Shown here piece after piece: positions 12,501 to 25,500 of a stretch of DNA of 64,000 nt. Below the pieces are notes generated by a model. That model saw nothing but the letters and a program-made list of their open reading frames with translations. It was not told where the DNA came from and made no database searches. Within the stretch, counting starts at the first letter, position 1. Each line of letters starts with the position of its first letter. Made by a program: the position numbers and the translations under genes. Source of the DNA: Petrolisthes cinctipes (lineage: Eukaryota; Arthropoda; Malacostraca; Decapoda; Porcellanidae); the NCBI GenBank assembly GCA_033782935.1, contig JAWQEG010000506.1, positions 806,001 through 870,000 on the forward strand, in the 5' to 3' direction.

Positions 12501-15500
12501 TCAGGCTCAAAACAACGAAAATTCAATATTATGGGGTCACAGAAGCATTCTGTACATGCCTACTCCTTGCTAGAATGTTTTCTAGATTCAGACCCAAAAC
12601 AAGCTAAAAATCGATATTTTAGGGGCCCAATGTCAATATGTGTATGCATCTTCTGTACACGTTTATATCTCATATTCATGCTCAAAACACATGAAAATTC
12701 GATATTTTTGGGTCTCAAAAGCGATATGTACATGCCTACTCCGTGTTAAAGTATTTTCAAAATAGAGGCTCAAAACATGCTGAAAATCGATGGTTTAGGT
12801 GCCCAATGTCAATATGTGTATGCATCTTCGGTACCCGTTTATATCTTATATTCAGGCTCAAAACACCCGAAAATTCGATATTTTTGTGTCCCAGAAATCA
12901 TCTGTACATGCCTACTAAGTGCTAGAATATTTTAAAAATATAGGCCCAAAACATGCTAAAAATCGATATTTTAGGCGCCCAAAGTCGATATGTGCATGCA
13001 TATTCTGTTCCCGTTTATATCTCAAATTCAGGCACAAAACACCCGAAAATTCGATATTTTTGGGTCCCAGAAGCGATCTGTATATGCCTACTCCTTGCTA
13101 CAATATTTTCAAGATATAGGCCCAAAACATGCTAAAAATCGATATTTAAGGTGCCCAAAGTCGATATGTGCATGCATATTCTGTACCCGTTTATATCTCA
13201 AATTCAGGCACAAAACACCCGAAAATTCGATATTTTTGGGTCCCAGAAGCGATCTGTACATGCCTACTCCTTGCTAGAATGTTTTCAAGATACAGAACCA
13301 AACATGCTGAAAATCGATATTTTAGGTGCCCAAAGTTAAAATGTGTATGCATCTTCTGTACCCGTTTATATCTTAAATTCAGGCTCAAAACACCCGAAAA
13401 CTCAATATGGTTGGGTCCCAGAAGCGATCTGTACATGCCTACTAAGTGCTACAATATTTTCAAGATATAGGACCAAAACATGCTAAAAATCGATATTTAA
13501 GGTGCCCAAAGTCGATATGTGAATGCATATTCTGTACCCGTTTATATCTCAAATTCAGGCTCAAAACACCCGAAAATTCGATATTTTTGGACCCCAGAAG
13601 CAATCTGTACATGCCTACTCCTTGCTAGAATGTTTTCAAAATACAGACCCAAAACATGCTCAAAATCGATATTTTTGGTGCAAAAAGTCGATATGTGCAT
13701 GCATCTTCAGTACACGTTTACATCTCAAATTCAGGTTAAAAACACCCGAAAATTCGATATTTTTGGTTTCCAGAAGCAATATGTACATGCCTACTCCGTG
13801 TTAAAGTATTTTCAAAATACAGGTTAAAAACATGCTGAAAATCGATATTTTAGGTGCCCAATGTCAATATGTGTATGCATCTTCTGTACCCGTTTATATC
13901 CCAAATTCAGGCTCAAAACACCCAAAAATTCAATATTTTAGGGTCACAGAAGCATTCTGTACATGCCTACTCCTTGCTAGAATGTTTTCTAGATTCAGAC
14001 CCAAAACAAACTAAAAATCGATATTTTAGGGGCCCAATGTCAATATGTGTATGCATCTACTATACACGTTTATATCTCATATTCATGCTCAAAACACTCG
14101 AAAATTCGATATTTTTGGGTCCCAAAAGCGATATGTACATGCCTACTCCGTGTTAAAGTATTTTCAAAATACAGGCTCAAAACATGCTGAAAATCGATGT
14201 TTTAGGTGCCCAATGTCAATATGTGTATGCATCTTCTGTACCCGTTTATATCTTAAATTCAGGCTCAAAACACCCAAAAATTCGATATTTTTGTGTCCCA
14301 GAAGCGATCTGTATATGCCTACTCCTTGCTACAATATTTTCAAGATATAGGCCCAAAACATGCTAAAAATCGATATTTAAGGTGCCCAAAGTCGATTTGT
14401 GCATGCATATTCTGTACCCGTTTATATCTTAAATTCAGGCTCAAAACACCAGAAAATTCGATATTTTTGGGTCCCTGAAGCAATCTGTACATGCCTACTC
14501 CTTGCTAGAATGTTTTCAAAATACAGACCCAAAACATGCTCAAAATCGATATTTTTGGTGCAAAAAGTAGATATGTGCATGCATCTTCAGTACACGTTTA
14601 CATCTCAAATTCAGGTTAAAAACACCCGAAAATCCGATATTTTTGGGTCCCAGAAGCGATCTGTACATGCCTACTCCATGTTGGAGTATTTTCAAAATAC
14701 AGGACAAAAACATGCTCAAAATCGATATTTTGGGTGCCCAAAGTCGATATGTGCATGCTTCTTCTGTACCCGTTTATATCTCAAATTCAGGCTCAAAACA
14801 CCCGAAAATTCGATATTTATGGGTGACAGAAGCGTTCTGTACATGCCTACTCCTTGCTAGAATGTTTTCAAGATTCAGACCCAAAACAAGCTAAAAGTCG
14901 ATATTTTAGGTGCCCAAAGTCAAAATGTGTATGCATTTTATGTACACGTTTATATCTCATATTCATCTCATAACGCCCGAAAATTCGATATTTTGGGGTC
15001 CCAAAAGCGATATGAACATGCATACTCCGTGTTAAAGTATTTTGAAAATACAGGCTCAAAACATGCTGAAAATCGATATTTTAGGTGCCCAATGTCAATA
15101 TGTGTATGCATCTTCTGTACCCGTTTATATCCAAAATTCAGGCTCAAAACACCCGAAAATTCAATATTTTGGGGTCCCAGAAGCTATCTGTACATGCCTA
15201 CTCAGTGCTAGATTATTTTTTTTAAATATAGGCCTAAAATATGTTAAAAATCGATATTTTACGTGCCCAAAGTCGATATGTGCATGAATCTTCAGTAACC
15301 GTTTATATTTCAAATTCAGACTCAAAACACCCGAAAATTCGATATTTTGGGGTCTCATAAGCGATCTGTACATGCCTACTCCATGTTAGAGTATTTTTAA
15401 AATACAGGCTCAAAACATGTTGAAAATCGAAATTTTAGGTGCCCAAAGACAAAATGTGTATGCATCTTCTGTACCCGTTTATATCTTAAATTCAGGCTCA

Positions 15501-15860
15501 AGACACCCGAAAATTCGATATTTTTGGGTCCCAGAAGCGATCTGTACATGCCTACTAAGTGCTAGAATATTTTCAAAATATAGGCCCAAAACATGCTAAA
15601 AATCGATATTTTAGTCGCCCAAAGTCGATATGTGCATGCATATTCTGTACCCGTTTATATCTCAAATTCAGACACAAAACACCCGAAAATTCGATATTTT
15701 TGGGTCCCAGAAGCGATCTGTACATGCCTACTCCTTGCTAGAATGTTTTCAAGATACAGAACCAAACATGCTGAAAATCGATATTTTAGGTGCCCAAAGT
15801 TAAAATGTGTATGCATCTTCTGTACCCGTTTATATCTTAAATACAGGCTCAAAACACCCG
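9576..15860. repeat. Higher-order repeat, 3.87-kb unit (22-mer)
   Basis: Monomers from about 9576 to 11990 repeat at about 13446 to 15860 with an offset of 3870 bp, about 22 monomers. Matching landmarks are 9653 with 13523, 9984 with 13854, 10175 with 14045, 10423 with 14293, 11040 with 14910 and 11548 with 15417. The oligo-T monomers at 11345 and 15213 are paired by this offset. Confidence 0.85.
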
Positions 15861-16293
15861 AAAATTCGATATTTTTGGGTCCCAGAAGCGATCTGTACAT
15901 GCCTACTAAATGCTACAATATTTTCAAAATATAGGCCCAAAACATGCTAAAATTCGAAATTTTAGTCGCCCAAAGTCGATATGTGATGCATATTCTGTAC
16001 CCGTTTATATCTCAAATTCAGACACAAAACACCCGAAAATTCGATATTTTTGGGTCCCAGAAGCGATCTGTACATGCCTACTCCTTGCTAGAATGTTTTC
16101 AAGATACAGAACCAAACATGCTGAAAATCGATATTTTAGGTGCCCAAAGTTAAAATGTGTATGCATCTTCTGTACCCGTTTATATCTTAAATACAGGCTC
16201 AAAACACCCGAAAATTCAATATGTTTGGGTACCAGAAGCGATCTGTACATGCCTACTAAGTGCTACAATATTTTCAAGATATAGGCCCAAAAC
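15593..16293. repeat. Local 2-monomer tandem duplication (~350 bp)
   Basis: Two adjacent dimers of monomers, 15593-15943 and 15944-16293, are close copies offset by 350-351 bp. Each contains the cagacacaaaacac variant followed by the ataca-gaaccaaacatg variant. The second copy carries the 1-bp deletion in gtgcatgcat near 15984. A similar 2-monomer repeat is seen at about 23298-23990 and again at 27695-28390. Confidence 0.75.
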
Positions 16294-19200
16294 ATGCTAA
16301 AAATCGATATTTAAGGTGCCCAAAGTCGATATGTGAATGCATATTCTGTACCCGTTTATATCTCAAATTCAGGCTCAAAACACCCGAAAATTCGATATTT
16401 TTGTGTCCCAGAAGCATACTGTATATGCCTACTCCTTGCTACAATATTTTCAAGATATAGGCCCAAAACATGCTAAAAATCGATATTTAAGGTGCCCAAA
16501 GTCGATATGTGCATGCATATTATGTACCCGTTTATATCTCAAATTCAGGCTCAAAACACCCGAAAACTCGATATTTTTGGGTCCCAGAAGCAATCTGTAC
16601 ATTACTACTCCTTGCTAGAATGTTTTCAAAATACAGACCCAAAACATGCTAAAAATCGATATTTTTGGTGCAAAAAGTAGATATGTGCATGCATCTTCAG
16701 TACACGTTTACATCTCAAATTCAGGTTAAAAACACCCGAAAATCCGATATTTTTGGGTCCCAGAAGCGATCTGTACATGCCTACTCCATGTTAGAGTATT
16801 TTCAAAATACAGGACAAAAACATGCTCAAAATCGATATTTTGGGTGCACAAAGTCGATATGTGCATGTTTCTTCTGTACCCGTTTATATCTCAAATACAG
16901 GCTCAAAACACCCGAAAATTCTATATTTTTGGGTCACAGAAGCGTTCTGTACATGCCTACTCCTTGCTAGAATGTTTTCAAGATTCAGACCCAAAACAAG
17001 CTAAAAGTCGATATTTTAGGTGCCCAAAGTCAAAATGTGTATGCATTTTATGTACACGTTTATATCTCATATTCATTCTCAAAACGCCCGAAAATTCGAT
17101 ATTTTGGGGTCCCAAAAGCGATATGAACATGCATACTCCGTGTTAAAGTATTTTGAAAATACAGGCTCAAAACATGCTGAAAATCGATATTTTAGGTGCC
17201 CAATGTCAATATGTGTATGCATCTTCTGTACCCGTTTATATCCAAAATTCAGGCTCAAAACACCCGAAAATTCAATATTTTGGGGTCCCAGAAGCTATCT
17301 GTACATGCCTACTCAGTGCTAGATTTTTTTTTTTAAATATAGGCCAAAAATATGTTAAAAATCGATATTTTAGGTGCCCAAAGTCGATATGTGCATGAAT
17401 CTTCAGTAACCGTTTATATTTCAAATTCAGACTCAAAACACCCGAAAACTCGATATTTTCGGGTCCCATAAGCGATCTGTACATGCCTACTCCGTGTTAG
17501 AGTATTTATAAAATACAGGCTCAAAACATGTTGAAAATCGAAATTTTAGGTGCCCAAAGTCAAAATGTGTATGCATCTTCTGTACCCGTTTATATCTTAA
17601 ATTCATGCTCAAAAAACCCGAAAATTAGATATTTTTGGGTCCCAGAAGCGATCTGTACATGCCTACTAAGTGCTAGAATATTTTCAAAATATAGGCCCAA
17701 AACATGCTAAAAATCGAAATTTTAGTCGCCCAAAGTCGATATGTGCATGCATATTCTGTACCCGTTTATATCTCAAATTCAGGCACAAAACACCCAAAAA
17801 TTCGATATTTTTGGGTCCCAGAAGCGATCTGTACATGCCTACTCCTTGCTAGAATGTTTTCAAGATACAGAACCAAACATGCTGAAAATCGATATTTTAG
17901 GTGCCCAAAGTTAAAATGTGTATGCATCTTCTGTACCCGTTTATATCTTAAATACAGGCTCAAAACACCCGAAAACTCAATATTTTTGGGTCCCAAAAGC
18001 GATCTGTACATGCCTACTAAGTGCTACAATATTTTCAAGATATAGGCCCAAAACATGCTAAAAATCGATATTTAAGGTGCCCAAAGTCGATATGTGATGC
18101 ATATTCTGTACCCGTTTATATCTCAAATTCAGGCTCAAAACACCCGAAAATTCGATATTTTTGGATCCCAGAAGCAATCTGTACATGCCTACTCCTTGCT
18201 AGAATGTTTTCAAAGTACAGACCCAAAACATGCTCAAAATCGATATTTTTGGAGCAAAAAGTCGATATGTGCATGCATCTTCAGTAAACGTTTACATCTC
18301 AAATTCAGGTTAAAAACACACGAAAATCCGATATTTTTGGGTCCCAGAAGCGATCTGAACATGCCTACTCCATGTTAGAGTATTTTCAAAATACAGGACC
18401 AAAAGATGCTCAAAATCGATATTTTGGGTGTCCAAAGTCGATATGTGCATGCATATTCTGTACCCGTTTATATCTCAAATTCAGGCTCAAAACACCCGAA
18501 AATTCGATATTTTTGGGTCCCAGAAGCAATCTGTACATGCCTACTCCTTGCTAGAATGTTTTCAAGATTCAGACCCAAAACAAGCTAAAAATCGATATTT
18601 TAGGGGCAAAAAGTCAAAATGTGTATGCATCTTCTGTACACGTTTATATCTCATATTCATGCTCAAAACACCCGAAAATTCGATATTTTGGGGTCCCATA
18701 AGCGATATGTACATCCCTACTCCGTGTTAAAGTATTTAAAAAAAAAACAGGCTCAAAACATGATGAAAATCGATATTTTAGGTGCCCAATGTAAATATGT
18801 GCATGCATCTTCTGTACCCGTTTATATCCAAAATTCAGGCTCAAAACACCCGAAAATAAAATATTTTGGGGTCCCAGAAGCTATCTGTACATGCCTACTC
18901 AGTGCTAGATTATTTTCAAAACATAGGAACAAAATATGCTGAAAATCGAAATTTTAGGTGCCCAAAGTCAAAATGTGTATGCATCTTCTGTACCCGTTTA
19001 TATCTTAAATTCAGGCTCAAAACACCTGAAAATTCGATATTTTTGGGTCCCAGAAGGGATCTGTACATGCCTACTAAGTGCTAGAATATTTTCAAAATAT
19101 AGGCCCAAAACATGCTAAAAATCGATATTTTAGGCGCCCAAAGTCGATATGTGCATGCATCTTCAATACATGTTTACATCTCAAATTCAGGTTAAAAACA

Positions 19201-20183
19201 CCCGAAAATCCGATATTTTTGGGTCCCAGAAGCGATCTGTACATACTTACTCCATGTTAGAGTATTTTAAAAATACAGGACCAAAACATGCTCAAAATCG
19301 ATATTTTGGTTGCTCAAAGTCGATAGGTGCATGCTTCTTCTGTACCCGATTATATCTCAAAATCAGGTTTAAAACACCCGAAAATTCGATATTTTTGGGT
19401 CACAAAAACATTTTGTACATGCCTACTCCTTGCTAGAATGTTTTCAAGATTCAAACCCAAAACAAGCTAAAAATCGATATTTTAGGTGCCCAATGTCAAT
19501 ATGTGTATGCATCTTCTGTACCCGTTTATATCCAAAATTCAGGCTCAAAACACACAAAAATTCAATATTTTGGGGTCCCAGAAGCTATCTGTACATGCCT
19601 ACTCAGTGCTAGATTATTTTTTTTAAATATAGGCCTAAAATATGTAAAAAATCGATATTTTAGGTGCCCAAAGTCGATATGTGCATGAATCTTCAGTAAC
19701 CTTTTATATTTCAAATTCAGACTCAAAACACCCGAAAATTCGATATTTTGGGGTCCCATAAGCGATCTGTTCATGCCTACTCCGTGTTAGAGTATTTTTT
19801 AAATACAGGCTCAAAACATGTTGAAAATCGAAATTTTAGGTGCCCAAAGTCAAAATGTGTATGCATCTTCTGTACCCGTTTATATCTTAAATTAAGGCTC
19901 AAAACACCCTAAAATTCGATATTTTTGGGTCCCAGAAGCGATCTGTACATGCCTACTAAGTGCTAGAATGTTTTCAAGATACAGAACCAAACATGCTGAA
20001 AATCGATATTTTAGGTGCCCAAAGTTAAAATGTGTATGCATCTTCTGTACCCGTTTATATCTTAAATTCAGGCTCAAAACACCCGAAAATTCGATATTTT
20101 TGGATCCCAGAAGCAATCTGTACATGCCTACTCCTTGCTAGAATGTTTTCAAAATACAGACCCAAAACATGTTCAAAATCGAT

Positions 20184-20234
20184 ATTTTTGGTGCAAAAAG
20201 TCGATATGTTAAAAACACCCGAAAATCCGATATT
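20184..20234 (+). repeat. Monomer with 40-bp internal deletion, copy 2
   Basis: This has the same junction as at 7930, lying 12279 bp away inside a block that matches around it. It is a shared-descent marker, not an independent event. Confidence 0.85.
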
Positions 20235-22558
20235 TTTGGGTCATAGAAGCGATCTGTACATGCCTACTCCATGTTAGAGTATTTTCAAAATACAGGCCCA
20301 AAACATGCTGAAAATCGATATTTTGGGTTCCCAAAGTCAAAATGTGAATGCTTCTTCTGTACCCGTTTATATCTCAAATTCAGGTTAAAAACACCCGAAA
20401 ATCCGATATTTTTGGGTCCCAGAAGCGATCTGTACATGCCTACTCCATGTTAGAGTATTTTCAAAATACAGGACCAAAACATGCTCAAAATCGATATTTT
20501 GGGTGCCCAAAGTCGATATGTGCATGATTCTTCTGTACCCGTTTATATCTCAAATTTAGGCTCAAAACACCTGAAAATTCGATATTTTTGGGTCCCAGAA
20601 GCGTTCTGTACATGCCTACTCCTTGCTAGAATGTTTTCAAGATTCAGACCCAAAACAAGCTAAAAAATCGAAATTTTAGGTGCCCAATGTCAAAATGTGT
20701 ATGCATCTTCTGTACCCGTTTATATCTTAAATTCTGGCTCAAAACACCCGAAAATTCGATATTTTTGGGTCCCAGAAGCGATCTGTACATGCCTACTAAG
20801 TGCTAAAATATTTTCAAAATATAGGCCCAAAACATGCTAAAAATCGATATATTAGGCGCCCAAAGTCGATATGTGCATGCATATTCTGTACCCGTTTATA
20901 TCTCAAATTCAGGCACAAAACACCGGAAAATTCGATATTTTTGGGTCCCAGAAGCGATCTGTATATGCCTACTCCTTGCTACAATATTTTCAAGATATAG
21001 GCCCAAAACATGCTAAAAATCGATATTTAAGGTGCCCAAAGTCGATATGTGCATGCTTCTTCTGTACCCGTTTATATCTCAAATTCAGGCTCAAAACACC
21101 CGAAAATTCGATATTTTTGGGTCACAGAAGCGTTCTGTACATGCCTACTCCTTGCTAGAATGTTTTCAAGATTCAGACCCAAAACAAGCTAAAAATCGAT
21201 ATTTTAGGTGCCCAAAGTCAAAATGTGTATGCATTTTATGTACACGTTTATATCTCAAATTCAGGTTAAAAACACCCGAAAATCCGATATTTTTGGGTCC
21301 CAGAAGCGATCTGTACATACTTACTCCATGTTAGAGTATTTTAAAAATACAGGACCAAAACATGCTCAAAATCGATATTTTGGGTGCCCAAAGTCGATAG
21401 GTGCATGCTTCTTCTGTACCCGATTATATCTCAAATTCAGGCTCAAAACACCCGAAAATTCGATATTTTTGGGTCACAAAAACGTTTTGTACATGCCAAC
21501 TCCTTGCTAGAATGTTTTCAAGATTCAGACCCAAAACAAGCTAAAAATCGATATTTTAGGTGCCCAAAGTCAAAATGTGTATGCATCTTATGTACACGTT
21601 TATATCTCATATTCATGCTCAAAACTCCCGAAAATTCGATATTTTGGGGTCCCAGAAGCGATCTGTACATGCCTACTCAGTGCTAGAATATTTTCAAAAT
21701 ATAGGCCCAAAACATGCTAAAAATCGATATTTTAGGCGCCCAAAGTCGATATGTGCATGCATATTCTGTACCCGTTTATATCTCAAATTCAGGCACAAAA
21801 CACCCGAAAATTCGATATTTATGGGTCCCAGAAGCGATCTGTACATGCCTACTCCTTGCTAGAATGTTTTCAAGATACAGAACCAAACATGCTGAAAATC
21901 GATATTTTAGGTGCCCAAAGTTAAAATGTGTATGCATCTTCTGTACCCGTTTATATCTTAAATTCAGGCTCAAAACACCCGAAAACTCAATATTTTTGGG
22001 TCCCAGAAGCGATCTGTACATGCCTACTAAGTGTTACAACATTTTCAAGATATAGGCCCAAAACATGCTAAAAATCGATATTTAAGGTGCCCAAAGTCGA
22101 TATGTGCATGCATATTCTGTACCCGTTTATATTTCAAATTCAGGCTCAAAACACCTGAAAATTCGATATTTTCGGGTCCCAGAAGCAATCTGTACATGCC
22201 TACTCCTTGCTAGAATGTTTTCAAAATACAGACCCAAAACATGCTCAAAAGCGATATTTTTGGTGCAAAAAGTCGATATGTGCATGCATCTTCAGTACAC
22301 GTTTACATCTCAAATTCAGGTTAAAAACACCCGAAAATCCGATATTTTTGGGTCCCAGAAGCGATCTGTACATGCCTACTCCATGATAGAGTATTTTCAA
22401 AAAACAGGACCAAAACATGCTCAAAATCAATATTTTGGATGCCCAAAGTCGATATGTGCATGCTTCTTCTATACCCGTTTATATCTCAAATTCAGGCTCA
22501 AAAAACCTGAAAATTCGATATTTTTGGGTCCCAGAAGCGTTCTGTACATGCCTACTCC

Positions 22559-25500
22559 TTGCTAGAATGTTTTCAAGATTCAGACCCAAAACAAGCTAAA
22601 AAAATCGATATTTTAGGTGACCATAGTCAAAATGTGTATGCATCTTATGTACACGTTTATATCTCATATTCATGCTCAAAACGCCCGAAAATTCGATATT
22701 TTGAGGTCCCAAAAGCGATATGTACATGCCTACTCCGTGTTAAAGTATTTTGAAGATACAGGCTCAAAACATGCTGAAAATCGATATTTTAGGTGCCCAA
22801 TGTCAATATGTGTATGCATCTTCTGTACCCGTTTATATCCAAAATTCAGGCTCAAAACACCCGAAAATTCAATATTTTGGGGTCCCAGAAGCGATCTGTA
22901 CATGCCTACTCCGTGTTTTAGTATTTTTAAAGTACAGGCTTAAAACATGTTGAAAATCGAAATTTTAGGTGACCAAAGTCAAAATGTGTATGCATCTTCT
23001 GTACCCGTTTATATCTTAAATTCAGGCTCAAAACACTCGAAAATTCGATATTTTTGGGTCCCAGAAGCGATCTGTACATGCCTACTCCTTGCTAGAATGT
23101 TTTCAAGATACACAATAAAACATGCTGAAAATCGATATTTTAGGTGCCCAAAGTTAAAATGTGTATGCATCTTCCGTACCCGTTTATATCTTAAATTCAG
23201 GCTCAAAACACCCGAAAACTCAATATTTTTGGGTCCCAGAAGCGATCTGTACATGCCTACTAAGTGCTAGAATATTTTCAAGATATAGGCCCAAAACATG
23301 CTAAAAATCGATATTTTAGGTGCAAAAAGTAGATATGTGCATGCATCTTCAGTACACGTTTATATCTCAAATTCAGGCACAAAACACCCGAAAATTCGAT
23401 ATTTTTGGGTCCCAGAAGCGATCTGTACATGCCTACTCCTTGCTAGAATGTTTTCAAGATACAGAACCAAACATGCTGAAAATCGATATTTTAGGTGCCC
23501 AAAGTTAAAATGTGTATGCATCTTCTGTACCCGTTTATATCTTAAATTCAGGCTCAAAACACCCGAAAACTCAATATGTTTGGGTCCCAGAAGCGATCTG
23601 TACATGCCTACTAAGTGCTAGAATATTTTCAAAATATAGACCAAAACATGCTAAAAATCGATATTTTAGGCGCCCAAAGTCGATATGTGCATGCATATTC
23701 TGTACCCGTTTATATCTCAAATTCAGGCACAAAACACCCGAAAATTCGATATTTTTGGGTCCCAGAAGCAATCTGTACATGCCTACTTCTTGCTAGAATG
23801 TTTTCAAGATACAGAACCAAACATGCTGAAAATCGATATTTTAGGTGCCCAAAGTTAAAATGTGTATTCATCTTCTGTACCCGTTTATATCTTAAATTCA
23901 GGCTCAAAACACCCGAAAACTCAATATATTTGGGTCCCAGAAGCGATCTGTACATGCCTACTAAGTGCTACAATATTTTTAAGATATAGGCACAAAACAT
24001 GCTAAAAATCGATATTTAAGGTGCCCAAAGTCGATATGTGCATGCATATTCTGTACCCGTTTATATTTCAAATTCAGGCTCAAAACACCCGAAAATTCGA
24101 TATTTTCGGGTCCCAGAAGCAATCTGTACATGCCTACTCCTTGCTAGAATGTTTTCAAAATACAGACCCAAAACAAGCTCAAAATCGATATTTTTGGTGC
24201 AAAAAGTCGATATGTGCATGCATCTTCAGTACACGTTTACATCTCAAATTCAGGTTAAAAACACCCGAAAATCCGATATTTTTGGGTTCCAGAATCGATA
24301 TGTACATGCCTACTCCGTGTTAAAGTATTTTCAAAATACAGGCTAAAAACATGCTGAAAATCGATATTTTAGGTGCCCAATGTCAATATGTGTATGCATC
24401 TTCTGTACCCGTTTATATCCCAAATTCAGGCTCAAAACACCCGAAAATTCAATATTTTGGGGTCACAGAAGCATTCTGTACATGCCTACTCCTTGCTAGA
24501 ATGTTTTCTAGATTCAGACCCAAAACAAGCTAAAAATCGATATTTTAGGGGCCCAATGTCAATATGTGTATGCATCTTCTGTACACGTTTATATCTCATA
24601 TTCATGCTCAAAACACCCGAAAATTCGATATTTTTGGGTCCCAAAAGCGATATGTACATGCCTACTCCGTGTTAAAGTATTTTCAAAATACAGGCTCAAA
24701 ACATCCTGAAAATCGATGTTTTAGGTGCCCAATGTCAATATGTGTATGCATCTACTGTACCCGTTTATATCTTAAATTCAGGCTCAAAACACCCGAAAAT
24801 TCGATATTTTTGTGTCCCAGAAACGATCTGTACATGCCTACTAAGTGCTAGAATATTTTCAGAATATAGGCCCAAAACATGCTAAAAATCGATATTTTAG
24901 GCTCCCAAAGTCGATATGTGCATGAATATTCTGTACCCGTTTATATCTCAAATTCAGGCACAAAACACCCGAAAATTCGATATTTTTGGGTCCCAGAAGC
25001 GATCTGTATATGCCTACTCCTTGCTACAATATTTTCAAGTTATAGGCCCAAAACATGCTAAAAATCGATATTTAAGGTGCCCAAAGTCGATATGTGCATG
25101 CATATTCTGTACCCGTTTATATCTCAAATTCAGGCACAAAACACCCGAAAATTCGATATTTTTGGGTCCCAGAAGCGATCTGTACATGCCTACTCCTTGC
25201 TAGAATGTTTTCAAGATACAGAACCAAACATGCTGAAAATCGATATTTTAGGTGCCCAAAGTTAAAATGTGTATGCATCTTCTGAACCCGTTTATATCTT
25301 AAATTCAGGCTCAAAACACCCGAAAACTTAATATGTTTGGGTCCCAGAAGCGATCTGTACATGCCTACTCCATGTTAGAGTATTTTCAAAATACAGGACC
25401 AAAACATGCTCAAAATCGATATTTTGGGTGCCCAAAGTCGATATGTGCATGCTTCTTCTGTACCCGTTTATATCTCAAATTCAGGCTCAAAACACTCGAA

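Larger units (their letters stand above)
2500..13300. repeat. Long-period satellite repeat, 6.65-kb spacing
   Basis: A block of about 4.1 kb (about 2500-6650) recurs at about 9150-13300. The offset drifts only from 6651 to 6647 bp through single-base indels: 2608 with 9259, 3333 with 9984, 4389 with 11040, 5392 with 12041, 6504 with 13151. Both copies carry the oligo-T monomer (about 4691 and 11345) and the 1-bp deletion monomer (5466 and 12115). The sequence between the two copies belongs to other monomer classes. Confidence 0.85.
112..14400. repeat. Long-period satellite repeat, 12.63-kb spacing
   Basis: Monomers at about 112-1750 match those at about 12743-14400 monomer for monomer at a constant offset of 12631 bp (for example 288 with 12919, 815 with 13446, 1201 with 13832, 1414 with 14045, 1662 with 14293). 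Variants not found in adjacent monomers are shared between the copies. The next monomers, 1768-2404, match 12041-12749 instead, so the correspondence is broken and rearranged rather than one simple period. Confidence 0.8.
7750..21170. repeat. Dispersed satellite block pair, 12.28-kb spacing
   Basis: The monomers at about 7750-8890 recur at about 20030-21170 with a constant offset of 12279 bp (7753 with 20032, 7992 with 20271, 8202 with 20481, 8521 with 20800). Both copies contain the same 40-bp internal deletion, with junctions after 7930 and 20209. The pair therefore descends from one ancestral block and did not arise by parallel sequence similarity. Confidence 0.85.

Noticed and set aside
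12041..12607. 188-codon open frame in the satellite
   Set aside because: It has the same origin as the frame at 5392 and matches it monomer for monomer, so it is a satellite artefact.
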